Shown here piece by piece: positions 7,402 through 16,427 of a stretch of 36,654 bases of DNA. The notes under the pieces were generated by a model, which was given only the letters and a program-made list of their open reading frames with translations, had not been told where the DNA came from and searched no databases. The stretch lies in assembly GCA_023430625.1 (NCBI GenBank), contig JAEZAA010000316.1, positions 1 to 36,654 of the forward strand. The letters are read 5' to 3'. Origin of the DNA: Pseudomonadota bacterium (GTDB lineage Bacteria > Pseudomonadota > Gammaproteobacteria > Pseudomonadales > Oleiphilaceae). The translations under genes and the position numbers were made by a program. Positions within the stretch are counted from its first letter, which is position 1; every line of letters begins with the position of its first letter.

Positions 7402-9195
7402 ATGTCTTCGCAGACCGCCCTCATCGTTGACGATTCCAAACTTGCACGCATCACCCTGCAACGCCTGCTGGAGAAACGTAATTTCCAGGTCCGATTGGCG
7501 GAATCTGCGTCCGAGGCGCTGTCGCTGCTGGAGACAGAGCTGCCGGATATCATTTTCATGGACCACCTGATGCCGGAGATCGACGGCTTCGAAGCCATGC
7601 GCCGCATCAAGGCCAATCCGACAACCCAGCATATTCCCGTGGTGATGTGTACCGGCAAGGAAGGCACCGGAGACTACGACAGCGAGGCCAAAGCCATCGG
7701 TGCTGCCGCCACCCTATCCAAGCCACCGGAACTGGAGCAATTGAATCAGGTGCTGGAAGAGGCTCAACAGGCTGCGGCGATTACTTCGGTTGCACCGGTA
7801 GCGCCCCCTACCGCTCAGCCCACGACGGCACCAGCCGCGGCCGATACCGGTCTCGAAGAGCGCCTCGTGGCAGCGTTGCAACAGGCCCTCGACGACTTGC
7901 GTCATGAAGCAGCCGAGCCGATTGCGGCACTCAAGCTCGAACAGAAAAACCAGTTCCAGATCGTCGAACAGAAACTCGAAGCCCTGTGGGCCGCTCTCCC
8001 ACGAGAAGATCACCAACAAGGCGTGCCCAGCGCACTGGTCGAGGAAATCCAGTCACAACTGACCCGGCAACAGGAATCTGCTGCTGCCGAGCTGGAACAG
8101 GTCTCTGGTCGCCTGAACCCGGCCCTGGCACAGCTGGAGCAACTGTCCAGCCAGGTTACGGATCTCGCTGGACGCTTCGACCAGGTTTCCGATCGACTGG
8201 AGCAGGTCGCACCACAACTTGAGCAATCCGCGTCCTTGGCGGATGACTTCAAGTCCGAACTGGCGACTCTCGATCAACGCCTGCAACAACAAGCCCAGCA
8301 GTTGGAACAGGTGCTGCAGGATCAGGACCAGCGCCCCGCGCAATCCTCTGGCGTCACCGCCGACGACTTCGCGGCGCTCCAAGCGCAGCTTGAACAACGT
8401 CTTGCAGACCAGCACGCGGAGCTGGCCAGGATTCAAACATCCCTGGAAGAACGCCTCGCCTCCGTGAGCCAACCCGCAGAACAGGCCTCCGTCAACGATG
8501 CCGAATTGCGGGCGGCACTTGAGCAACAAATCATTGCCCTGGATGAGCGGATTGGTCAGCAGCTACAGGCGCTGCAGGCACAGAGCACGCCCAACCGCGA
8601 CACTGACACCGAAGAACGCATGGTCGCGCTGGAAGCGGCTCTGCGCCAGACCGAATCACAACTGCGCGAGGAGCTGCGGTCACAAGCCGGGGCCCAGGCG
8701 CAGGCGACAACCGCACCCGCGGATATCGATTATGCCGCCCTGGAGCAACGCGCCACCGACGCTGCGCTGACCGCCGTGGAGGAGACCTTCGACGCCCTCA
8801 TCGCCCACAAGGTAGAACAGGTGCGGAATAATCTGGCGCTGGAACTGAAGGCCCAGGTGTTGCGACCAGCCGGCAACGACGATCAGCCCGATACGGACGC
8901 GCCAGATGCGGCATCTGCCGCCGTGGCGGCCGAAGAAGTGCGGCGCCTGGCACAGGAAGCGGTTTCCGATGAACTGGATCAGGCCAGCGAGCATCTGGTC
9001 ATGAAAATCACCGATGCCCTGCAGGAACGGGTCGAACAAAGTCAGCAGGAGCTGCTGACGCGGCAAGAGGTGTTTGAGCAGGAGCGCGCGGCCTTGCGCC
9101 GTCAAATCAAGCAGCTGCGTCGCAGCCTGTTGATGATCAGTGCCGGTGCGGGACTGCTGGCGGTGGTTGCTTTCGTCACGGCGATCATGACCTAA
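7402..9195 (+). CDS. Receiver domain protein with long coiled coil and C-terminal membrane anchor
   Basis: Residues 1-120 form a CheY-like receiver with the acidic pair Asp10-Asp11, phospho-acceptor Asp54 (IIFMDHLMP), the CTGKEG segment with the conserved Thr, and the conserved Lys in LSKPP. All residues needed for phosphorylation are present. After an Ala/Pro-rich linker, about 430 residues are rich in Gln, Glu, Leu and Ala with repeated LEQ units, predicting a long coiled coil. The chain ends in one hydrophobic segment (about 574-597, LLMISAGAGLLAVVAFVTAIMT) with basic residues before it (RRQIKQLRRS), so the coiled coil and receiver would be cytoplasmic. No output domain or kinase lies beside it. 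I do not recognise a named family for the whole protein. Confidence 0.88.
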   Translation: MSSQTALIVDDSKLARITLQRLLEKRNFQVRLAESASEALSLLETELPDIIFMDHLMPEIDGFEAMRRIKANPTTQHIPVVMCTGKEGTGDYDSEAKAIGAAATLSKPPELEQLNQVLEEAQQAAAITSVAPVAPPTAQPTTAPAAADTGLEERLVAALQQALDDLRHEAAEPIAALKLEQKNQFQIVEQKLEALWAALPREDHQQGVPSALVEEIQSQLTRQQESAAAELEQVSGRLNPALAQLEQLSSQVTDLAGRFDQVSDRLEQVAPQLEQSASLADDFKSELATLDQRLQQQAQQLEQVLQDQDQRPAQSSGVTADDFAALQAQLEQRLADQHAELARIQTSLEERLASVSQPAEQASVNDAELRAALEQQIIALDERIGQQLQALQAQSTPNRDTDTEERMVALEAALRQTESQLREELRSQAGAQAQATTAPADIDYAALEQRATDAALTAVEETFDALIAHKVEQVRNNLALELKAQVLRPAGNDDQPDTDAPDAASAAVAAEEVRRLAQEAVSDELDQASEHLVMKITDALQERVEQSQQELLTRQEVFEQERAALRRQIKQLRRSLLMISAGAGLLAVVAFVTAIMT

Positions 9196-9206
9196 CCCTT
9201 ATTGCT

Positions 9207-9227
9207 ACGGCCGCCCAGGGCGGCCGT
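9207..9227. terminator. Hairpin between convergent receiver gene and asnS
   Basis: ACGGCCGCC pairs perfectly with GGCGGCCGT across a CAG loop between two converging genes. Its symmetry suggests a bidirectional transcription end. Neither side has a good T tract, so termination may be partial. Confidence 0.55.
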
Positions 9228-9252
9228 GGTGCAGTCGTTTCAGCACAGCCGT

Positions 9253-10662
9253 CTAGAACAATGCGCTGTTGGGCACCCGGGGAAATGGAATCGCGTCCCG
9301 GATGTTTTCCATTCCCGTCACATAATTGAGCAGGCGCTCGAAGCCCAGGCCAAAGCCCGCGTGTGGCACGCTGCCGTAGCGGCGCAGATCCCGATACCAC
9401 CAGAGTTCTTCCTTAGCCATGCCTGCCATGCGGGCGTCCAGGATATCCAGCCGATCCTCCCGCTGGCTGCCACCGATGATCTCGCCGATGCCCGGCGCCA
9501 GCACATCCATGGCGGCCACGGTTTTCTCGTCATCGTTCAGGCGCATGTAGAACGCCTTGATGTCCTTCGGATAGTTCATCAGCACCAGCGGACCCTTGAC
9601 GTATTCCTCCGCCAGGAAGCGCTCATGCTCCGATTGCAGATCCGCGCCCCACTTCACCGGGTACTGGAAGCTGCGACCGGACTGTTCCAGGATGCGGATC
9701 GCATCGGTGTATTCCATGCGCACGAATTCCGCGTTCACCACCTGCTCCAGACGGCTGATCGCCTGTTGATCGATCCGCTCGGCAAAGAACGCCATGTCGT
9801 CGCTACGCTGCTCAAGCACCACGCGGCACAGGTGCTTCAGGAAATCCTCGGCCAGATCGGCATCATCCTTGAGGTTGGCAAAGGCGATTTCCGGCTCCAC
9901 CATCCAGAACTCGGCCAGATGCCGGCTGGTGTTGGAATTCTCTGCGCGGAAGGTAGGCCCGAAGGTATACACCTTGGACATGGCCAGACAGTAGGCCTCC
10001 ACGTTGAGCTGCCCGGACACCGTGAGAAAGGTTTCCTTGCCGAAGAAATCCTGGCTGAAATCGACCTTGCCTTTGTCATTCTTCGGCAGATTCACCAGAT
10101 CCAGGGTGCTCACACGGAACAACTCGCCCGCTCCTTCACAATCACTGGCCGTGATGATGGGCGTGTTGATCCATTGAAAGCCCCGCTGGTAGAAATAGTC
10201 GTGAATAGCGTGCATCAGCGTGGTTCGCACCCGGGTAATGGCGCCGAATGCGTTGGTGCGGGGGCGCAGGTGCGCCACGGTGCGCAGGTACTCGAAACTA
10301 TGGGGTTTGGGCTGGATCGGATAGGTTTCGGGGTCATCGATCCAACCGACTACCTCAACCTGGTCTGCCTGAATTTCATGGGACTGGCCCTTGCCCTGGG
10401 ACTCCACCAGCTTGCCGGTGACGATCACCGAACAGCCCGCCGTCAGATGCAGCACGTCCGACTCGTAATTGGCCAACTCCTTGGGAACCACCGCCTGAAT
10501 CGGGGCGAAACAGCTGCCATCGTGAACGTGCAGAAACGACAGGCCGGCCTTGGAATCCCGGCGGGAGCGGACCCAACCGCGCACCGTCACCGCCGCGCCG
10601 TATTCGAGTTGTCCTTTGAAAATGTCGCTGATAGAGGCAATGGTACTAGAGGAAATGCTCAT
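9253..10662 (-). CDS. asnS: Asparaginyl-tRNA synthetase
   Basis: This class IIb synthetase charges tRNA-Asn in the cytoplasm. It has an N-terminal OB-fold anticodon-binding region (VTVRGWVRSRRDSKAG), motif 2 (FRAENSNTSRHLAEFWM) and motif 3 (GFGLGFERLLNYVTG). The product is 469 residues against about 466 in E. coli. I chose the ATG at 10662, giving MSISSSTIASISD, because it has an AGGA ribosome binding site nine bases upstream and matches the family start; the open frame runs further up to 10701. A good candidate promoter lies at 10727-10756. Confidence 0.97.
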   Translation of the reverse strand: MSISSSTIASISDIFKGQLEYGAAVTVRGWVRSRRDSKAGLSFLHVHDGSCFAPIQAVVPKELANYESDVLHLTAGCSVIVTGKLVESQGKGQSHEIQADQVEVVGWIDDPETYPIQPKPHSFEYLRTVAHLRPRTNAFGAITRVRTTLMHAIHDYFYQRGFQWINTPIITASDCEGAGELFRVSTLDLVNLPKNDKGKVDFSQDFFGKETFLTVSGQLNVEAYCLAMSKVYTFGPTFRAENSNTSRHLAEFWMVEPEIAFANLKDDADLAEDFLKHLCRVVLEQRSDDMAFFAERIDQQAISRLEQVVNAEFVRMEYTDAIRILEQSGRSFQYPVKWGADLQSEHERFLAEEYVKGPLVLMNYPKDIKAFYMRLNDDEKTVAAMDVLAPGIGEIIGGSQREDRLDILDARMAGMAKEELWWYRDLRRYGSVPHAGFGLGFERLLNYVTGMENIRDAIPFPRVPNSALF

Positions 10663-10726
10663 GGCGATCGTCCTGACAGACAAGCAAACAAGAGGGGGCA
10701 TGAGCCCCAGATTAAGTTAAGTGACT

Positions 10727-10756
10727 GTTATAGCGTTATTTGAGCCAGACAGGCAA
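10727..10756 (-). promoter_or_regulatory. Candidate sigma-70 promoter of asnS
   Basis: On the minus strand TTGCCT (10751-10756) and TATAAC (10727-10732) are separated by 18 bases. The leader that follows contains a small hairpin GGGGC-TCAT-GCCCC, about 30 bases before the start codon. Confidence 0.6.
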
Positions 10757-10803
10757 ACCCAAAATCCGCTCTTTCCGCAAGATTACAGATGCCCCTTCGA
10801 GGA

Positions 10804-10832
10804 TTGCCGCTGACAGGGTCGAGCGCTACAAT
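10804..10832 (+). promoter_or_regulatory. Candidate sigma-70 promoter of cmoAB
   Basis: TTGCCG (10804-10809) and TACAAT (10827-10832) are exactly 17 bases apart, and the ATG of cmoA is 29 bases beyond. This is the best-formed sigma-70 promoter I saw in the window. Confidence 0.65.
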
Positions 10833-10861
10833 GCGCGTCCCCTCTGTACTTCGAGCGAAAA

Positions 10862-11599
10862 ATGAGCGAAACGCCAGGCCGCGACCAGATTTACGCCACA
10901 CCGCGGGAGGCCGTTCAGGGCTTCACCTTCGACGCCAAGGTGGCCGCCGTATTCGGCGACATGATCAGCCGTTCCGTGCCCGGCTACGGTATGATCCTGG
11001 AGATGATCGGCGTTATTACCCGCCGCTATGCCCAACCCGCCAGTCGCTGCTATGACCTGGGCTGCTCGCTGGGCGCCTCGACGCTCAGCATCCGCCACAA
11101 CCTTCCTGATGAAGGCTGCTCGATCATCGCAGTCGACAATTCCGCTGCCATGGTGGAACGCTGCCGCGAGTATATCGCCCAGGACGACGGCCGCGCCCCG
11201 GTGCAGGTCGAGCTGGCCGATATCCAGGCAATGCCGGTTGAACAGGCCTCGCTGGTGGTGCTCAATTTCACCCTGCAGTTTCTGCCGGTGGACGCACGCG
11301 AAGCGCTGCTCGCCCGCATCTGCAGCGGCATGCTCCCCGGTGGCGCCTTGGTGTTGTCGGAAAAAATCGCCTTCGAGGATCCCGCCGAGCAGGCGCTGCT
11401 GACCGACCTGCACCACGGTTTCAAGCGTGCGCGGGGCTACAGTGACCTGGAGATCGCCCAGAAGCGGAGCGCCCTGGAGAACGTACTGGTGCCGGAGTCG
11501 TTTGAAACCCACCGGCAACGCCTGCTACGGGCCGGTTTTACACGGGTCACCCTGTGGTTTCAGTGCTTTAACTTCGTCTCGATTCTCGCGGAAAAATGA
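10862..11599 (+). CDS. cmoA: Carboxy-S-adenosyl-L-methionine synthase
   Basis: CmoA converts SAM and prephenate into carboxy-SAM (Cx-SAM), the donor CmoB uses to build 5-oxyacetyl-uridine (cmo5U) at tRNA wobble position 34. The 245-residue sequence has the SAM-binding motif YDLGCSLGAST, the acidic end of the second strand in IIAVDNS, and the family C-terminus WFQCFNFVSILA. It overlaps cmoB by four bases (ATGA), so the two are translationally coupled. The start site has only a weak ribosome binding site. Confidence 0.96.
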   Translation: MSETPGRDQIYATPREAVQGFTFDAKVAAVFGDMISRSVPGYGMILEMIGVITRRYAQPASRCYDLGCSLGASTLSIRHNLPDEGCSIIAVDNSAAMVERCREYIAQDDGRAPVQVELADIQAMPVEQASLVVLNFTLQFLPVDAREALLARICSGMLPGGALVLSEKIAFEDPAEQALLTDLHHGFKRARGYSDLEIAQKRSALENVLVPESFETHRQRLLRAGFTRVTLWFQCFNFVSILAEK

Positions 11600-12573
11600 C
11601 CGACTTCAACGCCTTTCTGACAGCCATCAGCAGTAACCGTTTAGCCCCCATGGCATCGGAATGGGCTGCTGCGTTGGCGCAGAATTTCGATCCCGCCGCG
11701 CATGGCAAACTGGATGAGTGGCAAACCGCATTGGCTGCCATGCCCCGTCCGGTGCCATCCCGGATCCTGCTCGACGCCGAGCGGATCACCATTGGTTGCG
11801 CCGACGACGCCACGACCGAGCAACAGCAGCAGATCGAACAGGAGCTGCGGGCTTTGCATCCCTGGCGTAAAGGGCCATTCGAGTTTTTCGGGACCCACAT
11901 CGACACCGAGTGGCGCTCCGATTGGAAATGGAACCGGGTACTGCCCCATATCAGTCCTCTGGCCGGCCGTTACGTGCTGGATGTGGGCTGTGGCAGCGGC
12001 TATCACTGCTGGCGGATGCGGGGTGCCGGCGCCAGTTTTGTGCTTGGGGTCGATCCCTCTGCTTTATTCCTCAATCAGTTCCAGGCGGTAAAGCAGTTCC
12101 TGCCGGACGAGCCTGTGCATTTCCTGCCGCTGAAAGCAGAAGACCTGCCTCGCCCGCTCAAGGCGTTCGATACGGTGTTTTCCATGGGGGTTCTTTACCA
12201 CCGACGGGCGCCGTTTGATCACCTGGAGGAGCTGCGGGATGCGCTGGTGCCGGGCGGTGAGCTGGTGCTGGAGACCCTGGTGGTGGAGGGGGACGAACAG
12301 ACCCTGCTGCTACCGGGCGAGCGCTATGCCCAGATGCGCAACGTGTGGCTGCTGCCCTCGCCTGACCTGTTGGTCAACATGGTCCGGCGCATGGGCTTTC
12401 AGGATGTACGGGTGGTCGATCTCAACCGCACCACGCTGGACGAACAACGGGCGACGGACTGGATGCGTTTCCATTCCCTGCAGGAATTCCTCGACCCCAA
12501 CGATCCGTCTAAAACCATTGAGGGATATCCCGCGCCGCTGCGGGCTCTGCTGATTGCGCGCAAGCCCGCCTGA
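11596..12573 (+). CDS. cmoB: tRNA U34 carboxymethyltransferase
   Basis: CmoB transfers the carboxymethyl group of Cx-SAM to 5-hydroxyuridine 34, giving cmo5U in tRNAs for Ala, Pro, Ser, Thr, Val and Leu. The 325-residue protein has an N-terminal extension including HPWRKGPFEFFGTHIDTEWRSD cut at the family-typical place, then the SAM fold with VLDVGCGSGYHCWRM, GVDPS and FSMGVLYHRRAPFDHL. Its start codon overlaps the cmoA stop. It ends seven bases from the convergent cmoM gene. Confidence 0.96.
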   Translation: MTDFNAFLTAISSNRLAPMASEWAAALAQNFDPAAHGKLDEWQTALAAMPRPVPSRILLDAERITIGCADDATTEQQQQIEQELRALHPWRKGPFEFFGTHIDTEWRSDWKWNRVLPHISPLAGRYVLDVGCGSGYHCWRMRGAGASFVLGVDPSALFLNQFQAVKQFLPDEPVHFLPLKAEDLPRPLKAFDTVFSMGVLYHRRAPFDHLEELRDALVPGGELVLETLVVEGDEQTLLLPGERYAQMRNVWLLPSPDLLVNMVRRMGFQDVRVVDLNRTTLDEQRATDWMRFHSLQEFLDPNDPSKTIEGYPAPLRALLIARKPA

Positions 12574-12579
12574 TAAGCC

Positions 12580-13362
12580 CTACAGCTTGCGGCAGAGTAA
12601 ATGCTGATAGCGCCCGAGGGAGCGATAAGGTTCCTGTTCGGCGAATCGGCGCTCCATCTCCAGGATCTGCTCGAAGTTGTACTTGTCGACCACCTCTCGC
12701 GCCATGAAATCCGAGAACGTGCGCAATCCCGCCCGATAAACCGGCTGCAGGCCAAGCGGCTGTAACCAGCTTTCCAGCTCATCCGGAATCAGCGAGTGAA
12801 CCGGTGTGAGCCCGCCGGGGTGTCCGCTGTAGTTTTCCTGCTGAATCCGCTCGAAATTGCCGTGCAACAGGTTCCGATACACCAGTCCGTGCCGGTTATA
12901 GTAGGCGAGCGACAGGTAGCCGCCCGCTTTCACGCAAGCCGCCGCGACCGCAATACCCTCGCGGGGATCGGGCAGCCACTCCAGCACCGCATGGCAGAGC
13001 ACCAGATCCTGCTGTGGCAGGCCGAGCGCGGGTACCGCATCCAGCGCTGCGCAATGAACCGCCGCCTGCTCCAGGGTCAGCCCCTCCGACTGGAAATGCT
13101 CCCGCGCCAGAGTCAGCATTTCGTGGGAGGCATCCACCAGGGTCAGCTTGTGCCCCTTGGCCGCGAGCCGCGCGCTCAACTGGCCGATGCCAGCACCCAG
13201 ATCCAGAATCTGCAAGGGCTGGTCCGCAGCCAACGCAGGCACATGACGAAGCAGTTGCTCCCACAACAGCGCCAGGCGCAGGGCGCCTTTGCGATTGCCA
13301 TAAATGCGCATCTGGAACCAGGCTGCCTTGCCGTCAAATCCCTGCTTGGCTCTCTCGTCCAT
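12580..13362 (-). CDS. cmoM: tRNA 5-carboxymethoxyuridine methyltransferase
   Basis: CmoM (formerly SmtA) methylates cmo5U34 to its methyl ester, mcmo5U, in some tRNAs. I assign it from segments shared with E. coli CmoM: RIYGNRKGALRLALLW, HAVLEWLPDPREG, YYNRHGLVYRNLLHGNF, GLRTFSDFM and EPYRSLGRY. The SAM motif is ILDLGAGIGQLS. I chose the ATG at 13362 (MDERAKQGFDG, 260 residues) because the upstream open frame has no family character and a GAGGG sequence precedes this ATG. It faces cmoB tail to tail, so three cmo genes sit together. A more general methyltransferase annotation would be the fallback. Confidence 0.88.
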   Translation of the reverse strand: MDERAKQGFDGKAAWFQMRIYGNRKGALRLALLWEQLLRHVPALAADQPLQILDLGAGIGQLSARLAAKGHKLTLVDASHEMLTLAREHFQSEGLTLEQAAVHCAALDAVPALGLPQQDLVLCHAVLEWLPDPREGIAVAAACVKAGGYLSLAYYNRHGLVYRNLLHGNFERIQQENYSGHPGGLTPVHSLIPDELESWLQPLGLQPVYRAGLRTFSDFMAREVVDKYNFEQILEMERRFAEQEPYRSLGRYQHLLCRKL

Positions 13363-13397
13363 CACCCTCGTACCCAAACAACGTCCATTCGGAGCCT

Positions 13398-14285
13398 TTA
13401 CCGCGCGACTTGAAATAAATCGGGCGCCAACTCCGCCAGATCGTAGTGGCGTGCCTTGCCGGACAAGGGGCACTGGAACCCCAGATGCCAGGCCACCAGC
13501 TTCAGACCATCGCGATTCTTGTTGCCACTGCCATAACGGGGGTCGCCCATCAGGGGATGCCCAATGGCTTCGAAATGGCGACGAATCTGATGCTGACGAC
13601 CGGTTTCGATACTGACCTCCAGCGTTGAAATGGAGCCTGACCGGTCCTGATCGATGCGTTCGTAACGGGTCACGGCAGGCTTGCCATCCAGCGGCTCGTC
13701 GATGCGCCCTGCCTCCGGCGTCTGACCGAGAACCTGCGCCCAGTAGATCTTTTCCATGCGTTTTTGCTGAAACATTTCCGAAAGCGCAGCAGCGGCGCGC
13801 TTTTGGTAGGCAATGAGCATCAGCCCGCTGGCTTCCCGGTCCAGGCGATGAATCAGCCAGGCGGTTGCCTGCTGATCCTTGCGATTTTCCCGCAGCCAGA
13901 GCTCGGCCACCCGCAACAAGGCCAGGTGATCGCCATAGTCAGTGCCCTGGGCCAGCATGCCCGAGGGCTTGTACCAGATACCGTATGCGCCTTCGTCGCA
14001 CAGCATACGCGCCTCCGGCACCGGCGCCTTGAGCAGGGCCGCGTCATAGCGCAGGCGCAGCCGGTCGCCTCGATAGAGTTTGGTTTGCGCGCGCCGCAGA
14101 CGACGCCCCTGCCCCCGCCCAGGCTGCAACCAGACTGCGCCCTTGGACATGGCATCTTTCAGCGCGGATTTGGACAGCCCAGTTTCCGTGGCCAGCAAGT
14201 CAACCGCCATTTGCCCTTGCTGTTCGGCGCTCACCGTCAGGTCTTTGTCCAAGCGCCGCGGCTGTGCATCCATAGATTGCTCCAT
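13398..14285 (-). CDS. RluA-family pseudouridine synthase with S4-like N-terminus
   Basis: Pseudouridine synthases of this family isomerise specific uridines in rRNA or tRNA. The catalytic motif HRLDR (residues 146-150) holds the essential Asp149, and GRQHQIRRHFEAIGHPLMGD is the usual downstream family block. Residues about 25-80 look like an S4-type RNA-binding domain. The chain is 295 residues from the ATG at 14285. An ATG four codons in (14273) is preceded by GGAG at good spacing and may be the real start. The gene begins three bases after the rsmC stop, so the two form an operon. The exact target uridine cannot be read from the sequence. Confidence 0.88.
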   Translation of the reverse strand: MEQSMDAQPRRLDKDLTVSAEQQGQMAVDLLATETGLSKSALKDAMSKGAVWLQPGRGQGRRLRRAQTKLYRGDRLRLRYDAALLKAPVPEARMLCDEGAYGIWYKPSGMLAQGTDYGDHLALLRVAELWLRENRKDQQATAWLIHRLDREASGLMLIAYQKRAAAALSEMFQQKRMEKIYWAQVLGQTPEAGRIDEPLDGKPAVTRYERIDQDRSGSISTLEVSIETGRQHQIRRHFEAIGHPLMGDPRYGSGNKNRDGLKLVAWHLGFQCPLSGKARHYDLAELAPDLFQVAR

Positions 14286-14288
14286 CGG

Positions 14289-15305
14289 TCAGCTCGTCCG
14301 CACAGCGCGATAGGCCTTGAAGCGGGTGGTTTCCGCCAAGGTTTCACAGTTGCCGAACACATCGCGGATCAGATCCGGATAATGCAGAAACGCGTTCGCG
14401 ACCAAACGCAGTTCGCCGCCTTTCTCCAGCCGCTCGCGGGCCTCGCGAATCAGATTGGCCGTGATCCGGTAATCGGTCTTCACGCCGGTATGGAACGGCG
14501 GATTGGTGTAGATGCCGCGGTAGCGGCCTTCCACCTGCGCCAGTCCGTCGGAGGGATAGACCTTGCCTTCCAGACCATTCAACGCCAAGGTTTCACGCGT
14601 ACTCGCTAGCGCCAGCGCATGAATATCCACCAGCTCAACCTGGGCCGCAGGTTGGCGTGCCTTCAGGCAGGCACCGATGACACCGGCGCCACAGCCGAAG
14701 TCCAGCAAACGGCCGGCCGGCACCTCACCCAGGTGCTCCAGCAGCAGCGCGGTGCCCTCATCCAGACGCCCAACGTTGAATACACCAGGAAGACTGGCCA
14801 CCTGCAATGAACGTTCGCCACAGGCCACCGAAAATGTCTGAAACAAGGTCTTAAGCTCGGGCGCCGCCGCCGGATTCACTCCGGTCACCCGCCATAATTG
14901 GCAATGCCGGGCACTGTCGAGTTTGACCAAAGACAGGTTCTGGGACTGCAGACGCTTGGCGGCGGTATTGATCCCCTCACGCTTCTCGCCAACGATCCAG
15001 ACCGTTGCCGCCGGTTTAAGGCGGGCGCGGGCCGTCGCCCATAGCAGATCAAACTCGGCCTGGGATTTCGGCATGAAGATGAGAGCCTGGGCGAAGTGCT
15101 CGTCGCCACTTGATACCGGCGCAAATTCAACGTTGGCGACGCGCTGGTTCGTCAACGTCTGATAAACCGAAAAGTCCCAGGTCAGCACCTGGACGGGCTG
15201 GGTCAGCTCCAGCAACAACTGATCGGGCGGAGGATTCATCACGAGGGTGGCGGTGGATTCCAGCAAATGCTGATTGCGAATCACGACCTGGCTGGTATTG
15301 AACAT
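14289..15305 (-). CDS. rsmC: 16S rRNA (guanine-N2) methyltransferase RsmC-type
   Basis: RsmC makes m2G1207 in 16S rRNA of the 30S subunit. The 338-residue protein has the two-domain layout of the family: a degenerate N-terminal methyltransferase-like half and a catalytic C-terminal half with LDFGCGAGVIGA (201-212) and the amino-methylase motif NPPFHTG (268-274). Blocks such as VGEKREGI, KLDSARHC, SLPGVFNVGRLDEG and ELRLVANAFLHYPD match E. coli RsmC closely. It is the first gene of the pair with the RluA-type synthase. RlmG is the nearest alternative, but the match favours RsmC. Confidence 0.9.
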   Translation of the reverse strand: MFNTSQVVIRNQHLLESTATLVMNPPPDQLLLELTQPVQVLTWDFSVYQTLTNQRVANVEFAPVSSGDEHFAQALIFMPKSQAEFDLLWATARARLKPAATVWIVGEKREGINTAAKRLQSQNLSLVKLDSARHCQLWRVTGVNPAAAPELKTLFQTFSVACGERSLQVASLPGVFNVGRLDEGTALLLEHLGEVPAGRLLDFGCGAGVIGACLKARQPAAQVELVDIHALALASTRETLALNGLEGKVYPSDGLAQVEGRYRGIYTNPPFHTGVKTDYRITANLIREARERLEKGGELRLVANAFLHYPDLIRDVFGNCETLAETTRFKAYRAVRTS

Positions 15306-15371
15306 GTAAACGACTCTGAGGGCGGGAGAATTCTGGAGAATGCCTGAAAGCGGCCATTCTACCCCAAGCCA

Positions 15372-16427
15372 TCAGCGGCTCCTATGGTCTTCGCCTGCGG
15401 TTTCCTGCTCCCAGGGCACGAGCTCCTGGCCGCGCCTCGCCTCACCGGCCCCATTGAAGTGAAACCGGAAGTGGCGGTAATTCATCGCGGCCAGCTGGCG
15501 GCTTTCCTCCAGCCCAGGCTTCATGGTGCGGGACAAGGCGGTCAACAGGGATCTATCCAGCGCAGGATCGCCGCTCGCCAGCTGCAGGAAGGCATCCTGC
15601 AGGCGCCCTTGCTCATCCAACTGAAAGCGAATCACGCCGTTGAGCCTGCCTGGCCAGCGGCCGGCTTGTGCCCAGGTGGCATAGACTTGGCGCTCGATCC
15701 GGACCAAATATTCGTTGAGCCAGTCCCACCGGCGAATTTCCTGACTGGAGCGGCGATCATTGATTTTGACCCGCGCCAGCTCGCTATCCTCCAGTGGCTG
15801 CATGCGTGCAAGGGCGGGATCAATCTGGGTAAACGACGCGTTCAGTCTTGCCGGAGCATCCAATGGAGGGATGGCCGCGGGCTCAACCTTCTTGAGGTCC
15901 GGACGATCCCGGTGCTCTTGAGAATCCAGCTCGGCAATTGGCGCCGTCGGCGCCATTTCGGTTCTGGGCTGCTGCCGTACCTGCGTCTGGGCGACTGCCT
16001 TGGCGGGCGCGACGGCTTTTGGCTTGGCGCGCACCGGTGGTGGAAGCTCTCGCGCCATATCAGGAACAACTGGTTGTTTCTCAGAAACGAGTGGTTGTTC
16101 CTCAGGAACGAATGATTGCTTCGGCGGCAGGGCTTCGGACGCTAGCGGCGCCTCAACGGGAAGGACTGGGAGTAGGACTGGCGGTGAGACAGGCGTGGGT
16201 TCCAGCGGAGCGACCGGTGTTTTCACCAGTGTCACCGCCAGTCGCTGAAGCGGCTCAGGGATGGGCTCAGGATCCGCCTGAAATGGCAATTGCCATAAAA
16301 GCGCGCCATGCAGCACCAGACTGACCGCCAAGATCTGGTACAGGCGCGAGCGCGCGGATGTCGCCTGTCGCCCAGCCGTGCCGCCGCGCACCTCGTTCAG
16401 TCCCCACTGTTCAGCACGGCCGGCCAC
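15372..16427 (-). CDS. TonB-like energy-transducer family protein
   Basis: This 351-residue protein has the TonB layout: a short cytoplasmic N-terminus, one membrane segment (about 29-48, including ILAVSLVLHGALLW), a long Pro/Glu/Val-rich periplasmic linker (about 52-190), and a C-terminal domain (about 235-320) with VYATWAQAGRWPGRLNG, VIRFQLDEQGRL and ASGDPALDRSLLTAL, typical of TonB C-terminal domains. TonB proteins couple the proton gradient, via ExbB/ExbD, to outer-membrane receptors. No exbB/exbD lies in this window. The start is a GTG with GAGGTGG upstream and an in-frame stop just before, so little alternative exists. The linker carries repeated VPEEQPLVSEKQPVVPD-like units. Confidence 0.82.
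   Translation of the reverse strand: MAGRAEQWGLNEVRGGTAGRQATSARSRLYQILAVSLVLHGALLWQLPFQADPEPIPEPLQRLAVTLVKTPVAPLEPTPVSPPVLLPVLPVEAPLASEALPPKQSFVPEEQPLVSEKQPVVPDMARELPPPVRAKPKAVAPAKAVAQTQVRQQPRTEMAPTAPIAELDSQEHRDRPDLKKVEPAAIPPLDAPARLNASFTQIDPALARMQPLEDSELARVKINDRRSSQEIRRWDWLNEYLVRIERQVYATWAQAGRWPGRLNGVIRFQLDEQGRLQDAFLQLASGDPALDRSLLTALSRTMKPGLEESRQLAAMNYRHFRFHFNGAGEARRGQELVPWEQETAGEDHRSR

Noticed and set aside
9202..10743. A 513-codon open frame on the plus strand
   Set aside because: It lies antisense to asnS, whose product matches its family along the full length. The frame reads His/Arg/Gly-rich as antisense frames do in GC-rich genes.
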